A stretch of DNA of 64,000 bases. Source: Phytopseudomonas seleniipraecipitans (GTDB lineage Bacteria > Pseudomonadota > Gammaproteobacteria > Pseudomonadales > Pseudomonadaceae). A program made the translations under genes and the position numbers. The stretch lies in contig NZ_FNBM01000008.1 in the NCBI RefSeq assembly GCF_900102335.1, forward strand, positions 168,908 to 232,907, given 5' to 3'. This document shows, in pieces, positions 8,185-16,326 of the stretch; the stretch's first letter is position 1, and each line of letters starts with the position of its first letter. Below the pieces are notes generated by a model. That model did not search any database. It was not told the DNA's origin and saw only the letters and a program-made list of their open reading frames with translations.

Positions 8185-9462
8185 TCAGCGCTCCAGAATG
8201 GCCGTTACGCCCTGGCCGCCCGCGGCGCAGATGGAGATCAGGCCACGGCCTTCGCCTGCCACCGACAGCAGCTTGGCCAAGTTGGCGACGATGCGCCCGC
8301 CGGTCGCGGCGAATGGGTGGCCGGCAGCCAACGAGCTGCCCTTGACGTTGAGCTTGGCCCGGTCAATGGCGCCCAGCGGCTGCTCCAGGCCAAGCTTCGT
8401 ACGGCAATAGTCGGGATCTTCCCAGGCGTTGAGCGTACACAGCACCTGAGCCGCGAATGCCTCGTGGATCTCGTAATAGTCGAAGTCCTGCAGGGTCAGG
8501 CCGTTGCGCGCCAGCAAGCGCGGCACGGCGTAGACCGGTGCCATCAGCAGCCCCTCGTCGCCTTTGACGAAATCCACCGCCGCCGCCTCGCCGTCACGCC
8601 AGTAGGCGAGAATCGGCAGGCCACGGGCCTTGGCCCACTCTTCGCTGGCAAGCAGTACCAGGGACGCACCATCGGTGAGCGGCGTCGAATTAGCCGCGGT
8701 CAGGGTGCCACGCTGGCCCTTCTCGAATACCGGCTTGAGCGTGGCAAGCTTGGCCAGGTCGATATCGGCACGCAGATTCTGGTCGCGGGTAAGGCCCAAA
8801 AATGGCGTCATCAGGTCGTCCTGCCAACCTTCGGCGTAGGCCGCGGCGAGCTTGCGATGACTCTCAACGGCTAACAGATCCTGCTCGTCGCGAGGGATGG
8901 CCCAGTGTTGCGCCATCAGCTCGCAGTGCTGTCCCATAGACAAACCGGTACGCGGCTCTCCGTTACGTGGCAGCGACGGCGCCAGATGGCGCGGACGGAT
9001 CTGCAACAGCGTCTTGAGTTTGTCACCGGTGCTCTTGGCCCGATTGGCTTGTAACAGGATCTTGCGCAAGCCCTCGTTCACGCCAATCGGCGCATCCGAG
9101 GTGGTGTCGACGCCACCGGCGATGCCGCTTTCAATCTGCCCCAGAGCGATCTTGTTGGCGACCACGAGCGCCGCCTCAAGCCCCGTGCCGCAGGCCTGCT
9201 GAAGATCATAGGCCGGCGTTTGCGGCGATAAGCGCGAGCCGAGCACACACTCACGGGTCAGGTTGAAATCACGCGAGTGCTTGAGCACCGCGCCGGCGAC
9301 TACCTCACCGAGGCGCTCGCCGTGCAGGTTGTAGCGTTCGATCAGGCCATCCAGGGCGCTGGTGAGCATCGCCTGGTTGCTGGCCGTGGCGTAGGCGCTA
9401 TTGGAGCGGGCATAGGGAATGCGGTTGCCACCAACGATGGCGACCCGGCGCGGCAGGCTCAT
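8185..9462 (-). CDS. Acetyl-CoA C-acyltransferase (thiolase, FadI-like)
   Basis: 425 residues with the thiolase catalytic triad: nucleophile Cys91 in QQACGTGLEAA, His in AAGHPFAATGG, and the second Cys in ISICAAGGQG. It cleaves or forms 3-ketoacyl-CoA. The start MSLPRR has AAGGAG at good spacing; the 11-residue upstream extension is unlikely. It diverges from the FabG4-like reductase. With the MaoC-type hydratase nearby, the group resembles a fatty-acyl module also found in P. aeruginosa (PA4785-PA4787 region, from memory). Whether it works in degradation or synthesis is not decidable here. Confidence 0.92.
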   Translation of the reverse strand: MSLPRRVAIVGGNRIPYARSNSAYATASNQAMLTSALDGLIERYNLHGERLGEVVAGAVLKHSRDFNLTRECVLGSRLSPQTPAYDLQQACGTGLEAALVVANKIALGQIESGIAGGVDTTSDAPIGVNEGLRKILLQANRAKSTGDKLKTLLQIRPRHLAPSLPRNGEPRTGLSMGQHCELMAQHWAIPRDEQDLLAVESHRKLAAAYAEGWQDDLMTPFLGLTRDQNLRADIDLAKLATLKPVFEKGQRGTLTAANSTPLTDGASLVLLASEEWAKARGLPILAYWRDGEAAAVDFVKGDEGLLMAPVYAVPRLLARNGLTLQDFDYYEIHEAFAAQVLCTLNAWEDPDYCRTKLGLEQPLGAIDRAKLNVKGSSLAAGHPFAATGGRIVANLAKLLSVAGEGRGLISICAAGGQGVTAILER

Positions 9463-9610
9463 GTAAAGCTCCTTGCGGGTAATATTCTGCGGCACTTTAA
9501 GTGCCTATTTATCGACGCGCAGGCCGGTCATTGGGCTGCTGTCGATGCATGAAACGAGTGATGGCGTACAGTGGTCAACCTCTTTGAGTTTCAGCCCTGG
9601 AGTCTGTTCC

Positions 9611-10966
9611 ATGTCCGATCGCTACCTCAACTTCGCCAACACGCCCGCTGGCCGTCGCCTGGTCGGTGCACTCGGCCTACCATCGCCGCTGCCTCTGGAG
9701 CGCTGGGTGGCAGGCCGCAACCGGCCGCTGGAGGGCGCGTTGCTGATTGGCGGCGACGGTGACCTGGGCGCATCCGTGGCGGCGTTCGCGAACCGCCTGA
9801 CCGACGAGTATTTCGCCGAGCGTGACGACCAGTACGGCCTGCCGCGCTGGACCGCCGAGCACGGCCCCAAGCTCAAGGGGCTGGTGTTCGATGCCAGCGG
9901 CCTGAGCCGCTTCGAAGAGCTGGACGCGCTGCGCCAGTTCTTCCAACCGGCGCTGAAGAACCTCGGCCGCTGCCCGCACGTTGTGGTGCTCGGCCGCGCG
10001 CCGCAGACTCTCGACGATCCCCAGGCCAGCAGCGTACAACGCGCCCTAGAAGGCTTCACCCGCTCGCTGGGCAAGGAAATCCGCCGCGGCGGCACCGTGC
10101 AGCTGGTGTATGTCGATCCGGGCGCAGAACCGCAGCTCGAAGGTGCGCTGCGCTTCCTGCTCTCGCCGAAGAGCGCCTATGTATCGGGGCAGGTGCTGCG
10201 CCTGCAGCCCTGCGCACAACAGGTCAGCGACTGGACGCGCCCGCTGGCCGGCAAGACGGCGCTGGTAACCGGCGCCAGCCGCGGTATTGGCGCCGCCATT
10301 GCAGAGACCCTGGCCCGTGACGGCGCCGAAGTGGTACTGCTGGACGTGCCCCAGGCCAAGGATGCCCTCGATGCGCTGGCCTCGCGGCTCGGCGGGCGCA
10401 GCCTGGCCCTGGACATCTGCGCCGAAGAGGCGCCCGGCAAACTTGTCGAAGCCCTCGCCGAGGGCGTGGACATCGTCGTGCACAATGCCGGCATCACACG
10501 CGACAAGACCCTGGCGAAAATGAGCGAAGGGCTCTGGGAGTCGGTGATCGACGTCAACCTGCGCGCGCCCCAGCAACTCACCGCTGCCCTGCTGCAGGCC
10601 GGCGCCCTGCGCGACAACGGCCGTGTGGTGCTGATCGCCTCGCTGAGCGGCATCGCCGGCAATGTCGGGCAGACTAATTACGCCACCAGCAAGGCCGGGC
10701 TGATCGGCCTCGCGCAGAGCTGGGCGCCGACCCTGGCCGAGCGTGGCATCAGCATCAACGCCGTGGCGCCGGGTTTTATCGAAACCGGCATGACCGCCGC
10801 CATCCCGTTCACCATCCGTGAAGCCGGTCGGCGCATGAACGCCATGAATCAGGGCGGCTTGCCACAGGATGTCGCCGAAGCCGTGGCATGGTTCGCACAA
10901 CCAGGCTCCGGCGCGGTCAGTGGCCAAGTACTGCGCGTTTGCGGGCAAAGTCTGCTGGGGGCGTGA
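9611..10966 (+). CDS. High-molecular-weight 3-oxoacyl reductase (FabG4-like)
   Basis: 451 residues. The C-terminal half is a classical short-chain dehydrogenase with TGASRGIG for NAD(P) binding, NAG, a catalytic Ser in SLSGIAG and YATSK. The N-terminal roughly 210 residues are a second Rossmann-like domain lacking these motifs, which is typical of FabG4-type proteins. It likely reduces 3-ketoacyl-CoA or -ACP. The start MSDRYLNF follows a GGAG; the longer open frame overlaps the divergent thiolase promoter. The gene ends 1 bp from the converging AraC-type gene. Confidence 0.92.
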   Translation: MSDRYLNFANTPAGRRLVGALGLPSPLPLERWVAGRNRPLEGALLIGGDGDLGASVAAFANRLTDEYFAERDDQYGLPRWTAEHGPKLKGLVFDASGLSRFEELDALRQFFQPALKNLGRCPHVVVLGRAPQTLDDPQASSVQRALEGFTRSLGKEIRRGGTVQLVYVDPGAEPQLEGALRFLLSPKSAYVSGQVLRLQPCAQQVSDWTRPLAGKTALVTGASRGIGAAIAETLARDGAEVVLLDVPQAKDALDALASRLGGRSLALDICAEEAPGKLVEALAEGVDIVVHNAGITRDKTLAKMSEGLWESVIDVNLRAPQQLTAALLQAGALRDNGRVVLIASLSGIAGNVGQTNYATSKAGLIGLAQSWAPTLAERGISINAVAPGFIETGMTAAIPFTIREAGRRMNAMNQGGLPQDVAEAVAWFAQPGSGAVSGQVLRVCGQSLLGA

Positions 10967-10967
10967 C

Positions 10968-11387
10968 TCAGGTGGCGTCGCGCTGGCCATTCGCCTGGCG
11001 GGCGCGACGCCGGAACTCCACGGGTGTCTCGCCAAGCCAGCGCTTGAACGCGCGATGAAACGTGCTGAGCTCGGAGAAACCGGTGCGTTCAGCGATCAAT
11101 TCGATGCGCGTGTCGGTGTCTTGCAACAGCTGCTTGGCAAGACGACAGCGACAATCATTGAGCATATCGTTGAAGCGCACATCTGCCTGCGAGAGCTGCT
11201 CGCGCAGACGCCGCACGGGCCTGTGCAGGCGCGCGGCAACCTGCTCCAGGGTCGCCCCGTCGACCAGCAGCTCGTCGATCACCTCGCACACCTCGGCAGC
11301 CAACGCGACTCGAGCAGTATTCAGCGACCGCTGCACCTGCGGGTTGAGCAGGTAAAGAAGCTGCGGCGCCTCGGTGATCGGGCGCAT
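10968..11387 (-). CDS. Short AraC-type HTH transcriptional regulator
   Basis: 139 residues, essentially only the AraC/XylS double helix-turn-helix (RRLREQLSQ, then ELIAERTGFSELSTFHRAFKR), with no recognisable ligand domain. Being embedded among the thiolase, FabG4 and MaoC genes makes it a candidate local regulator of that module. Signal and target are unknown. Confidence 0.85.
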   Translation of the reverse strand: MRPITEAPQLLYLLNPQVQRSLNTARVALAAEVCEVIDELLVDGATLEQVAARLHRPVRRLREQLSQADVRFNDMLNDCRCRLAKQLLQDTDTRIELIAERTGFSELSTFHRAFKRWLGETPVEFRRRARQANGQRDAT

Positions 11388-11582
11388 TATTGCCTGGCCT
11401 CATGGGTAGCTGCATGCATGCTGGCGTCGTCCTTGCCGGTCCGGATAACACCAGCGTAGGCAGCTTTTGCCGATGCTGCCGCGCGCACGCTCAATTGCTG
11501 TCGATCGGGCAACAATAGTCGTTGGTCAATGTCTTACATCTCGATGACAGCACACAGAATTTCATTCGCAACGGAGCGCACG

Positions 11583-12434
11583 ATGGCGACAGAATGGCTT
11601 GATCTGCACACCCCACCTGCTCTGCCAGGCCTGCTGTTGCGCGCCGCGATGCGCCGCGGCATCACCGGTAAGGTACTGCCGCACAAGGGGCTGCGCTGCC
11701 CGGTGACGGTCGATTCGGCCCACCTGGCCCGCTATCGCCAGCTGTGCGGGTTCACCGACGATGCCAGGCTACCGGCGACCTACCCGCACGTACTGGCCTT
11801 TGCCTTGCAGATGAAGCTGCTCACCGAGCCGGACTTTCCTTTTCCGCTGCTTGGCCTGGTGCACCTGGAAAATCGTATCCGGGTGATTCGCCAGCTCGCC
11901 GGGCTGGGTCCGTTCACGCTCAGCGTTGAAGCCAGCAACCTGGCGCCTCACGACAAGGGTGCAGTGTTCAGTGTGATCACCCGCCTCGAAGACCAGCTCG
12001 GCCTGCTGTGGGAAGGCGACAGTCGCCTGCTCTGCCGCGGCATGAAGCTCGACGGCCCGACAGTCGGCCGCAGCCAGCCAGCCAGCCAGCCGATGGACGA
12101 GTTGGACCACTGGAAAGCGTCCACGGACATCGGCCGCCGTTATGCGCGGGTGTCTGGCGACTACAACCCTATCCACCTGTCGGCGCTGACCGCCAAGCCT
12201 TTCGGCTTCCCGCGCGCCATCGCCCATGGGCTGTGGAACAAGGCACGCGCACTGGCGGCATTGCAGGCTCATCTGCCCGCCTCGGGCTACAGCGTTGAGG
12301 TGCGTTTCCAGAAACCGGTGCTGTTGCCGAGCGAGATCCGCATGCGCGCCAGCCTGCCGGCCGCCCAGGGTCAGTTCGATCTGCTGGGCAAAGAAGATGT
12401 GCCACACATGGTTGGCTACTGGCAGGTCATCTGA
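11583..12434 (+). CDS. MaoC-like acyl dehydratase
   Basis: 283 residues with a C-terminal hot-dog hydratase domain. The motif SGDYNPIHLSALTAK followed by GFPRAIAHGLW contains the conserved Asp and His of R-specific enoyl-CoA hydratases. The start MATEWLDL was chosen for the upstream GGAGCG; an upstream in-frame ATG lacks one. With the thiolase and the FabG4-like reductase it would complete a hydratase-dehydrogenase-thiolase set for acyl-CoA. Confidence 0.9.
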   Translation: MATEWLDLHTPPALPGLLLRAAMRRGITGKVLPHKGLRCPVTVDSAHLARYRQLCGFTDDARLPATYPHVLAFALQMKLLTEPDFPFPLLGLVHLENRIRVIRQLAGLGPFTLSVEASNLAPHDKGAVFSVITRLEDQLGLLWEGDSRLLCRGMKLDGPTVGRSQPASQPMDELDHWKASTDIGRRYARVSGDYNPIHLSALTAKPFGFPRAIAHGLWNKARALAALQAHLPASGYSVEVRFQKPVLLPSEIRMRASLPAAQGQFDLLGKEDVPHMVGYWQVI

Positions 12435-12632
12435 GCCTCTGCCTGACGCCCGCAGCACATCGGCCAGGCGGCGACAAAAACGCGCTTCGCACTGCTCGTT
12501 CACACGACGCGAACCCCGTTCGCGTGCGCTCGGTTTTTTTGCCTTGCATCGTACTGTCTCGCTTGCCTTGGACGGGGCCTGGCGCCCGTGAAAGAATGCC
12601 CGGCTACCGGACAGAACCGCCACGGAACCCGC

Positions 12633-12935
12633 ATGAACATCGCCGAACTCACCACTCGCCTGCACGCTATTCGTGATCGCAACGACTGGCGCCAATTTCA
12701 CGCCCCGAAGAACCTGGCCATGGCTGCCAGCGTAGAGATGGCCGAGCTGGTGGAAATCTTTCAATGGCTCAGCGAGGATCAGTCGCGCAGCCTGCCGGCC
12801 GACAAGCTCGAACACGCCGGGCAGGAAGTCGGTGACGTGGTGCTTTATCTGCTTCTGCTGTGCAGCGAGTTGGGGCTGGATATGGAACAGGTGGTGCGCG
12901 CCAAGCTGGCCGACAGCGAACGGCGATTCAGCTGA
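12633..12935 (+). CDS. MazG-like nucleotide pyrophosphohydrolase
   Basis: A 100-residue all-alpha protein of the MazG / dCTPase-1 type. The metal-binding EXXE pattern is in SVEMAELVEIFQW and a second acidic helix in HAGQEVGDVVLYLLLL. It probably hydrolyses non-canonical (d)NTPs in the cytoplasm. Its stop overlaps the start of cmoM (TGATG), so the two are translationally coupled. The 200 bp upstream hold no gene. Confidence 0.88.
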   Translation: MNIAELTTRLHAIRDRNDWRQFHAPKNLAMAASVEMAELVEIFQWLSEDQSRSLPADKLEHAGQEVGDVVLYLLLLCSELGLDMEQVVRAKLADSERRFS

Positions 12936-13684
12936 TGAGCGACCGACACTTCGATGAACTGGCGACCCGTTTCGCCGAAAAGATCTATGGTGGCGCCAAG
13001 GGCGCGATCCGCCTCGCCGTGCTGCAGGCCGATCTCGGCGAAGCGCTGCCCGAACGCCCGCTGCGGGTCCTGGATGTCGGCGCCGGGCTCGGTCATATGG
13101 CCCTGTGGCTCGCCGAACGCGGCCATCAAGTGACCCTGGCGGAACCGGCCGAACCGATGCTGGCCGGCGCCCGCGAACGTTTCGCCGATGCTGGCCTCGC
13201 CGCGACCTTCATTCACGCCCCATGGCAGGAGCTGACGGGGCGCTTCGAGGCGCCGTTCGACCTGGTCATCTGTCACGCCGTGCTCGAATGGCTGGCCGAG
13301 CCGGCAGCCATCCTCCCCGCCCTGCATGGCCTTACCGTGGCGGACGGCCTGCTGTCGCTGGCGTTCTACAATAAAGATGCACTGATCTACCGCAACCTGC
13401 TCAAGGGTCACCTGCGCAAGTTGCGCAAGGAAGAATTCGCCGGTGAGAAGCAGAGCCTGACACCGCAGCGTCCGCTCGACCCACGCGAATTGGCAGCGCA
13501 ACTTGCCGCACACTGGCAGGTCGAAACTCAGAGCGGCGTGCGGGTCTTTCACGACTACATGCCACGGGAATTTCAGGCCAAGGCACAGCTTGCCGATCTG
13601 TTGGAAATGGAACTGGCTCACCGCCGCCATCCGGCCTTCGCCGGGCTCGGGCGCTACCTGCACTGGATCTGTCGGCCACGCTGA
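12935..13684 (+). CDS. cmoM: tRNA 5-carboxymethoxyuridine methyltransferase
   Basis: A 249-residue SAM-dependent methyltransferase with motif I VLDVGAGLGHMALWLA and the family-specific FYNKDALIYRNLLKG segment of CmoM/SmtA. It methylates cmo5U34 of wobble-modified tRNAs. The start ATG overlaps the mazG-like stop. Confidence 0.88.
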   Translation: MSDRHFDELATRFAEKIYGGAKGAIRLAVLQADLGEALPERPLRVLDVGAGLGHMALWLAERGHQVTLAEPAEPMLAGARERFADAGLAATFIHAPWQELTGRFEAPFDLVICHAVLEWLAEPAAILPALHGLTVADGLLSLAFYNKDALIYRNLLKGHLRKLRKEEFAGEKQSLTPQRPLDPRELAAQLAAHWQVETQSGVRVFHDYMPREFQAKAQLADLLEMELAHRRHPAFAGLGRYLHWICRPR

Positions 13685-13710
13685 ACACCTGCTCTGCCAG
13701 GAGAATCGTC

Positions 13711-14328
13711 ATGAAACGCGTCGCGCTGTTGCTGCTCACCACTGCCCTGGCGGCCTGCCAGAGTCAGAACCCGTACACCACGGATTCGGTACCCTTGCCG
13801 CCCGCACCACCCGGTGCAGCCAACCACTTCGACCGCAGCGCCTACCCGGCCGCGCCGCGCGACTACGCCGCTTACCGCAGTTGGGCCTGGCAGCAACGCC
13901 CGGCTGGTAGCGCCTGGGCCAGCGCGGATCTTGTCCAAGATGCCCTCAACAACGCCCTCGATCAGCGTGGCCTGCGCCCCGCCCAGGGCAGCGCCACTGC
14001 GGATATCAAGGTGCGCACCGACACGCGTCTGGAGCGCCGCGTGCGCCAGGTCGCAGACAGCTACGACCCGTACTATGGGGGTGGTTATGGCAGCTATGGC
14101 AACCGCGGCTACTACGGTAATGGCGTCGGCGTGGGCACCCGCGTGCCGCTGACTCGCAACTATGAGGAAGAGGTCGTGGTGGTACGCATCGACTTCTATG
14201 ATGGCCGCAGCGGTGAGCAGGTGTGGAGCGGCCAGGCAGAAATGCGCAGCAGCGGCAGCCAGGCCGAGCGTGCCGAAGCGCTGCGCAAGGCAGTAAGCGA
14301 TGCATTGGGCGAATACCCGCCGGCATGA
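13711..14328 (+). CDS. DUF4136 lipoprotein
   Basis: 205 residues with a lipoprotein signal (LLLTTALAAC, lipid Cys at about 16) and a DUF4136 domain (DYAAYRSWAWQ, then IDFYDGRSGEQVWSGQA). A Gly/Tyr-rich stretch lies near residues 110-140. It is a paralogue of the next gene and probably co-transcribed with it. The function of DUF4136 proteins is unknown. Confidence 0.88.
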   Translation: MKRVALLLLTTALAACQSQNPYTTDSVPLPPAPPGAANHFDRSAYPAAPRDYAAYRSWAWQQRPAGSAWASADLVQDALNNALDQRGLRPAQGSATADIKVRTDTRLERRVRQVADSYDPYYGGGYGSYGNRGYYGNGVGVGTRVPLTRNYEEEVVVVRIDFYDGRSGEQVWSGQAEMRSSGSQAERAEALRKAVSDALGEYPPA

Positions 14329-14357
14329 CCCTTGATGTCTGATTCAGGAGAACTCTT

Positions 14358-14921
14358 ATGCGCCGTCTGCCTTTGCTACTGATCCCCATCCTGTTGCTGC
14401 TCGGCGCCTGCCAGAGCCAGCAGATCAACCGCGACTTCGACGCCAGCCGCGACTTCGCCGGTTACCGCAGCTGGAACTGGCAGGAGCCGGCGGTACAGTA
14501 CAAGCCCGATGACCCGCGCATCCGCAGCGACCTGACCGAGCAGCGTCTGCGCGGCGCGGTGAGCGAACAATTGGATCAGCGCGGCTTGCGCCCTGCCGCA
14601 ACGGGCGCTGCAGGTAATCTGCGCGTGCAGGTGTGGTTGATCGTCGACCAGCGCCAGCAACAGGTCAGCACCGGCTTTGGCGGTGGGTTCGGCGGTTATT
14701 GGGGTAATTACTGGGGCGGCCCGGCCTACAACGAAACGCGCACCGTCGATTACAAGGTCGCGACCGTGCAGATCGACCTCTTCGATGGCAAGGACGGCAA
14801 ACTGGTCTGGCGAGGCAGCGACGAACGCATCATGCGCAACGACGAGGGCAATCCGACCCAGCGCGAGACGGTCATTCGTGAAGCCGTCGCGCGCGTGCTG
14901 AGCCAGTATCCGCCCCGCTAG
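14358..14921 (+). CDS. DUF4136 lipoprotein (paralogue)
   Basis: 187 residues with signal and lipobox (LLLLGAC) and the same domain signature as the preceding gene (FAGYRSWNWQ, IDLFDGKDGKLVWRG). It also has a Gly/Trp/Tyr-rich segment. It follows 29 bp downstream, so this is a tandem duplication. Envelope location is likely; function unknown. Confidence 0.88.
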   Translation: MRRLPLLLIPILLLLGACQSQQINRDFDASRDFAGYRSWNWQEPAVQYKPDDPRIRSDLTEQRLRGAVSEQLDQRGLRPAATGAAGNLRVQVWLIVDQRQQQVSTGFGGGFGGYWGNYWGGPAYNETRTVDYKVATVQIDLFDGKDGKLVWRGSDERIMRNDEGNPTQRETVIREAVARVLSQYPPR

Positions 14922-15070
14922 AGCACCAGGGCGGCGGGAGCGGCAAGGGTGCTTGGTTGTAGTTGCGCAGCCCCCGGGCGGTAAATGGTGCGGGCGGCAG
15001 CGATATTGCAGTGAGGCCACCGTCGATTCGCGCCGAGGACAACGCTTCTACAAAAGCTTGGCACGGCAGC

Positions 15071-16006
15071 TTAGCCGCGGCCGAAGCGATAGAACAGGTT
15101 CGGTTCGCTGATGATGTACAGGTTGCCGCGGTCATCGAAGGTCATGCCCTCGCCCTGCGGAACCGATTTGCCGAGGCCGGCGAACTCACTGTCCAGATCA
15201 CGGTAGGCGATCAGCTCGCCAGTGTCGCCATCCAGTTCCATGATCCGCTTTGACTCGTCGCTGAGCAGCGCCACATGGCCAGTGCGCGCGTCGAAATGTA
15301 CCGCGGACAGATCCGATGCGAAGACCGAATCGCGAATCCAGTCGTCGTGATCGAGAATTTCCAGGTCAAAGCTGCCGTTCACGCTGCGTTTGAGGCCGCG
15401 TATTTCGTAGAGCTTCATCGGCGAATGCTCCTTGACCACGAACAGCCGGTCCCGCGCGCGGTCATAGCCAACGCCCTCGAACCCCTCGTTGCCCCCGCGC
15501 TGGATGCCCAGCGTCAGGGAGCGGTAGTCCTCGCGAAACAGCGCCCCGGAGCGCTCTGGCACGGGCACCACCACCAATGCATGATCACGCTCTTCGGCAA
15601 GCAGCAACAAGCCGTCGCCCAGGTAGGTCACATCCTCGACATCGCTGAAGCCACTGAGCGGGTAGCGCGCCAGCACCTCGCCGTCCTTGCTCATGGCCAA
15701 TAATTCCTCGGGGTTGTTGAGCACCGCCCAGAGCTGATCGCGCTGCTCGTCGTAACTCACCCCCGACAGATTATCGCTGACCCCGGCAACCGCCTTGGCA
15801 TCTACCTGCGTCTTGTATTCACGACCGAGCAGGCTGTCTGGCGCCCATTGCGACACCGCAGGCGTGGTCAGCCAGTAATAAAGACGGTCGTCCAGGTGCA
15901 CGGCGCGCATCTGGTAAGCGCCGACGGAGAGAATCAGCAACAGCAGCCACGCCCACGGGCGCAGAACGGGCAGACGGGAAAAGGCCCGTTTGGCAACAGA
16001 GATCAT
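15071..16006 (-). CDS. SdiA-regulated-type (YjiK) beta-propeller protein
   Basis: 311 residues. One N-terminal membrane anchor (AWLLLLILSVGAYQM, near 20-35) is followed by a periplasmic domain of the SdiA-regulated family with repeated blade-like segments (LSGVSYDEQRDQLWAV, EGVGYDRARDRLFVV, LSAVHFDARTGHVAL). It stands alone. Enzymatic function is not established for the family. Confidence 0.85.
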   Translation of the reverse strand: MISVAKRAFSRLPVLRPWAWLLLLILSVGAYQMRAVHLDDRLYYWLTTPAVSQWAPDSLLGREYKTQVDAKAVAGVSDNLSGVSYDEQRDQLWAVLNNPEELLAMSKDGEVLARYPLSGFSDVEDVTYLGDGLLLLAEERDHALVVVPVPERSGALFREDYRSLTLGIQRGGNEGFEGVGYDRARDRLFVVKEHSPMKLYEIRGLKRSVNGSFDLEILDHDDWIRDSVFASDLSAVHFDARTGHVALLSDESKRIMELDGDTGELIAYRDLDSEFAGLGKSVPQGEGMTFDDRGNLYIISEPNLFYRFGRG

Positions 16007-16326
16007 GGCGATTCTCGTGATTCATTAAATGCGGGCAATGTGCCCGAGAAATGTTGCAATCTGTCGAAGTGACAGGCGGTGTTGAGAGCAGTGCCCTGCG
16101 GGCAAAGTTCCTCGGCACCTGTGATTCCGGGCACCGACGGCACCTGGCAATCGTTACGCTGTATGACGGTTTACCCGGCCAGTGAGAGCGTGCAGACTGC
16201 CCGCGCGGGAACACATTCACGGAGAAGATCTCGCACGCCGTTGTCTGAGGCTGTAGCGTCCTGCCTCCCCAACGAATCTGCTACGAACCATTCATGCAGA
16301 CCGGCCTGGAACTGAAGGAGAACCTC
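16007..16326. other. Intergenic region upstream of bphP
   Basis: About 320 bp between the divergent YjiK-type gene and bphP. It must hold both promoters, but I see no convincing -35/-10 pair, sigma-54 site or repeat. An in-frame ATG at 16294 lies inside it without a ribosome site. Confidence 0.5.
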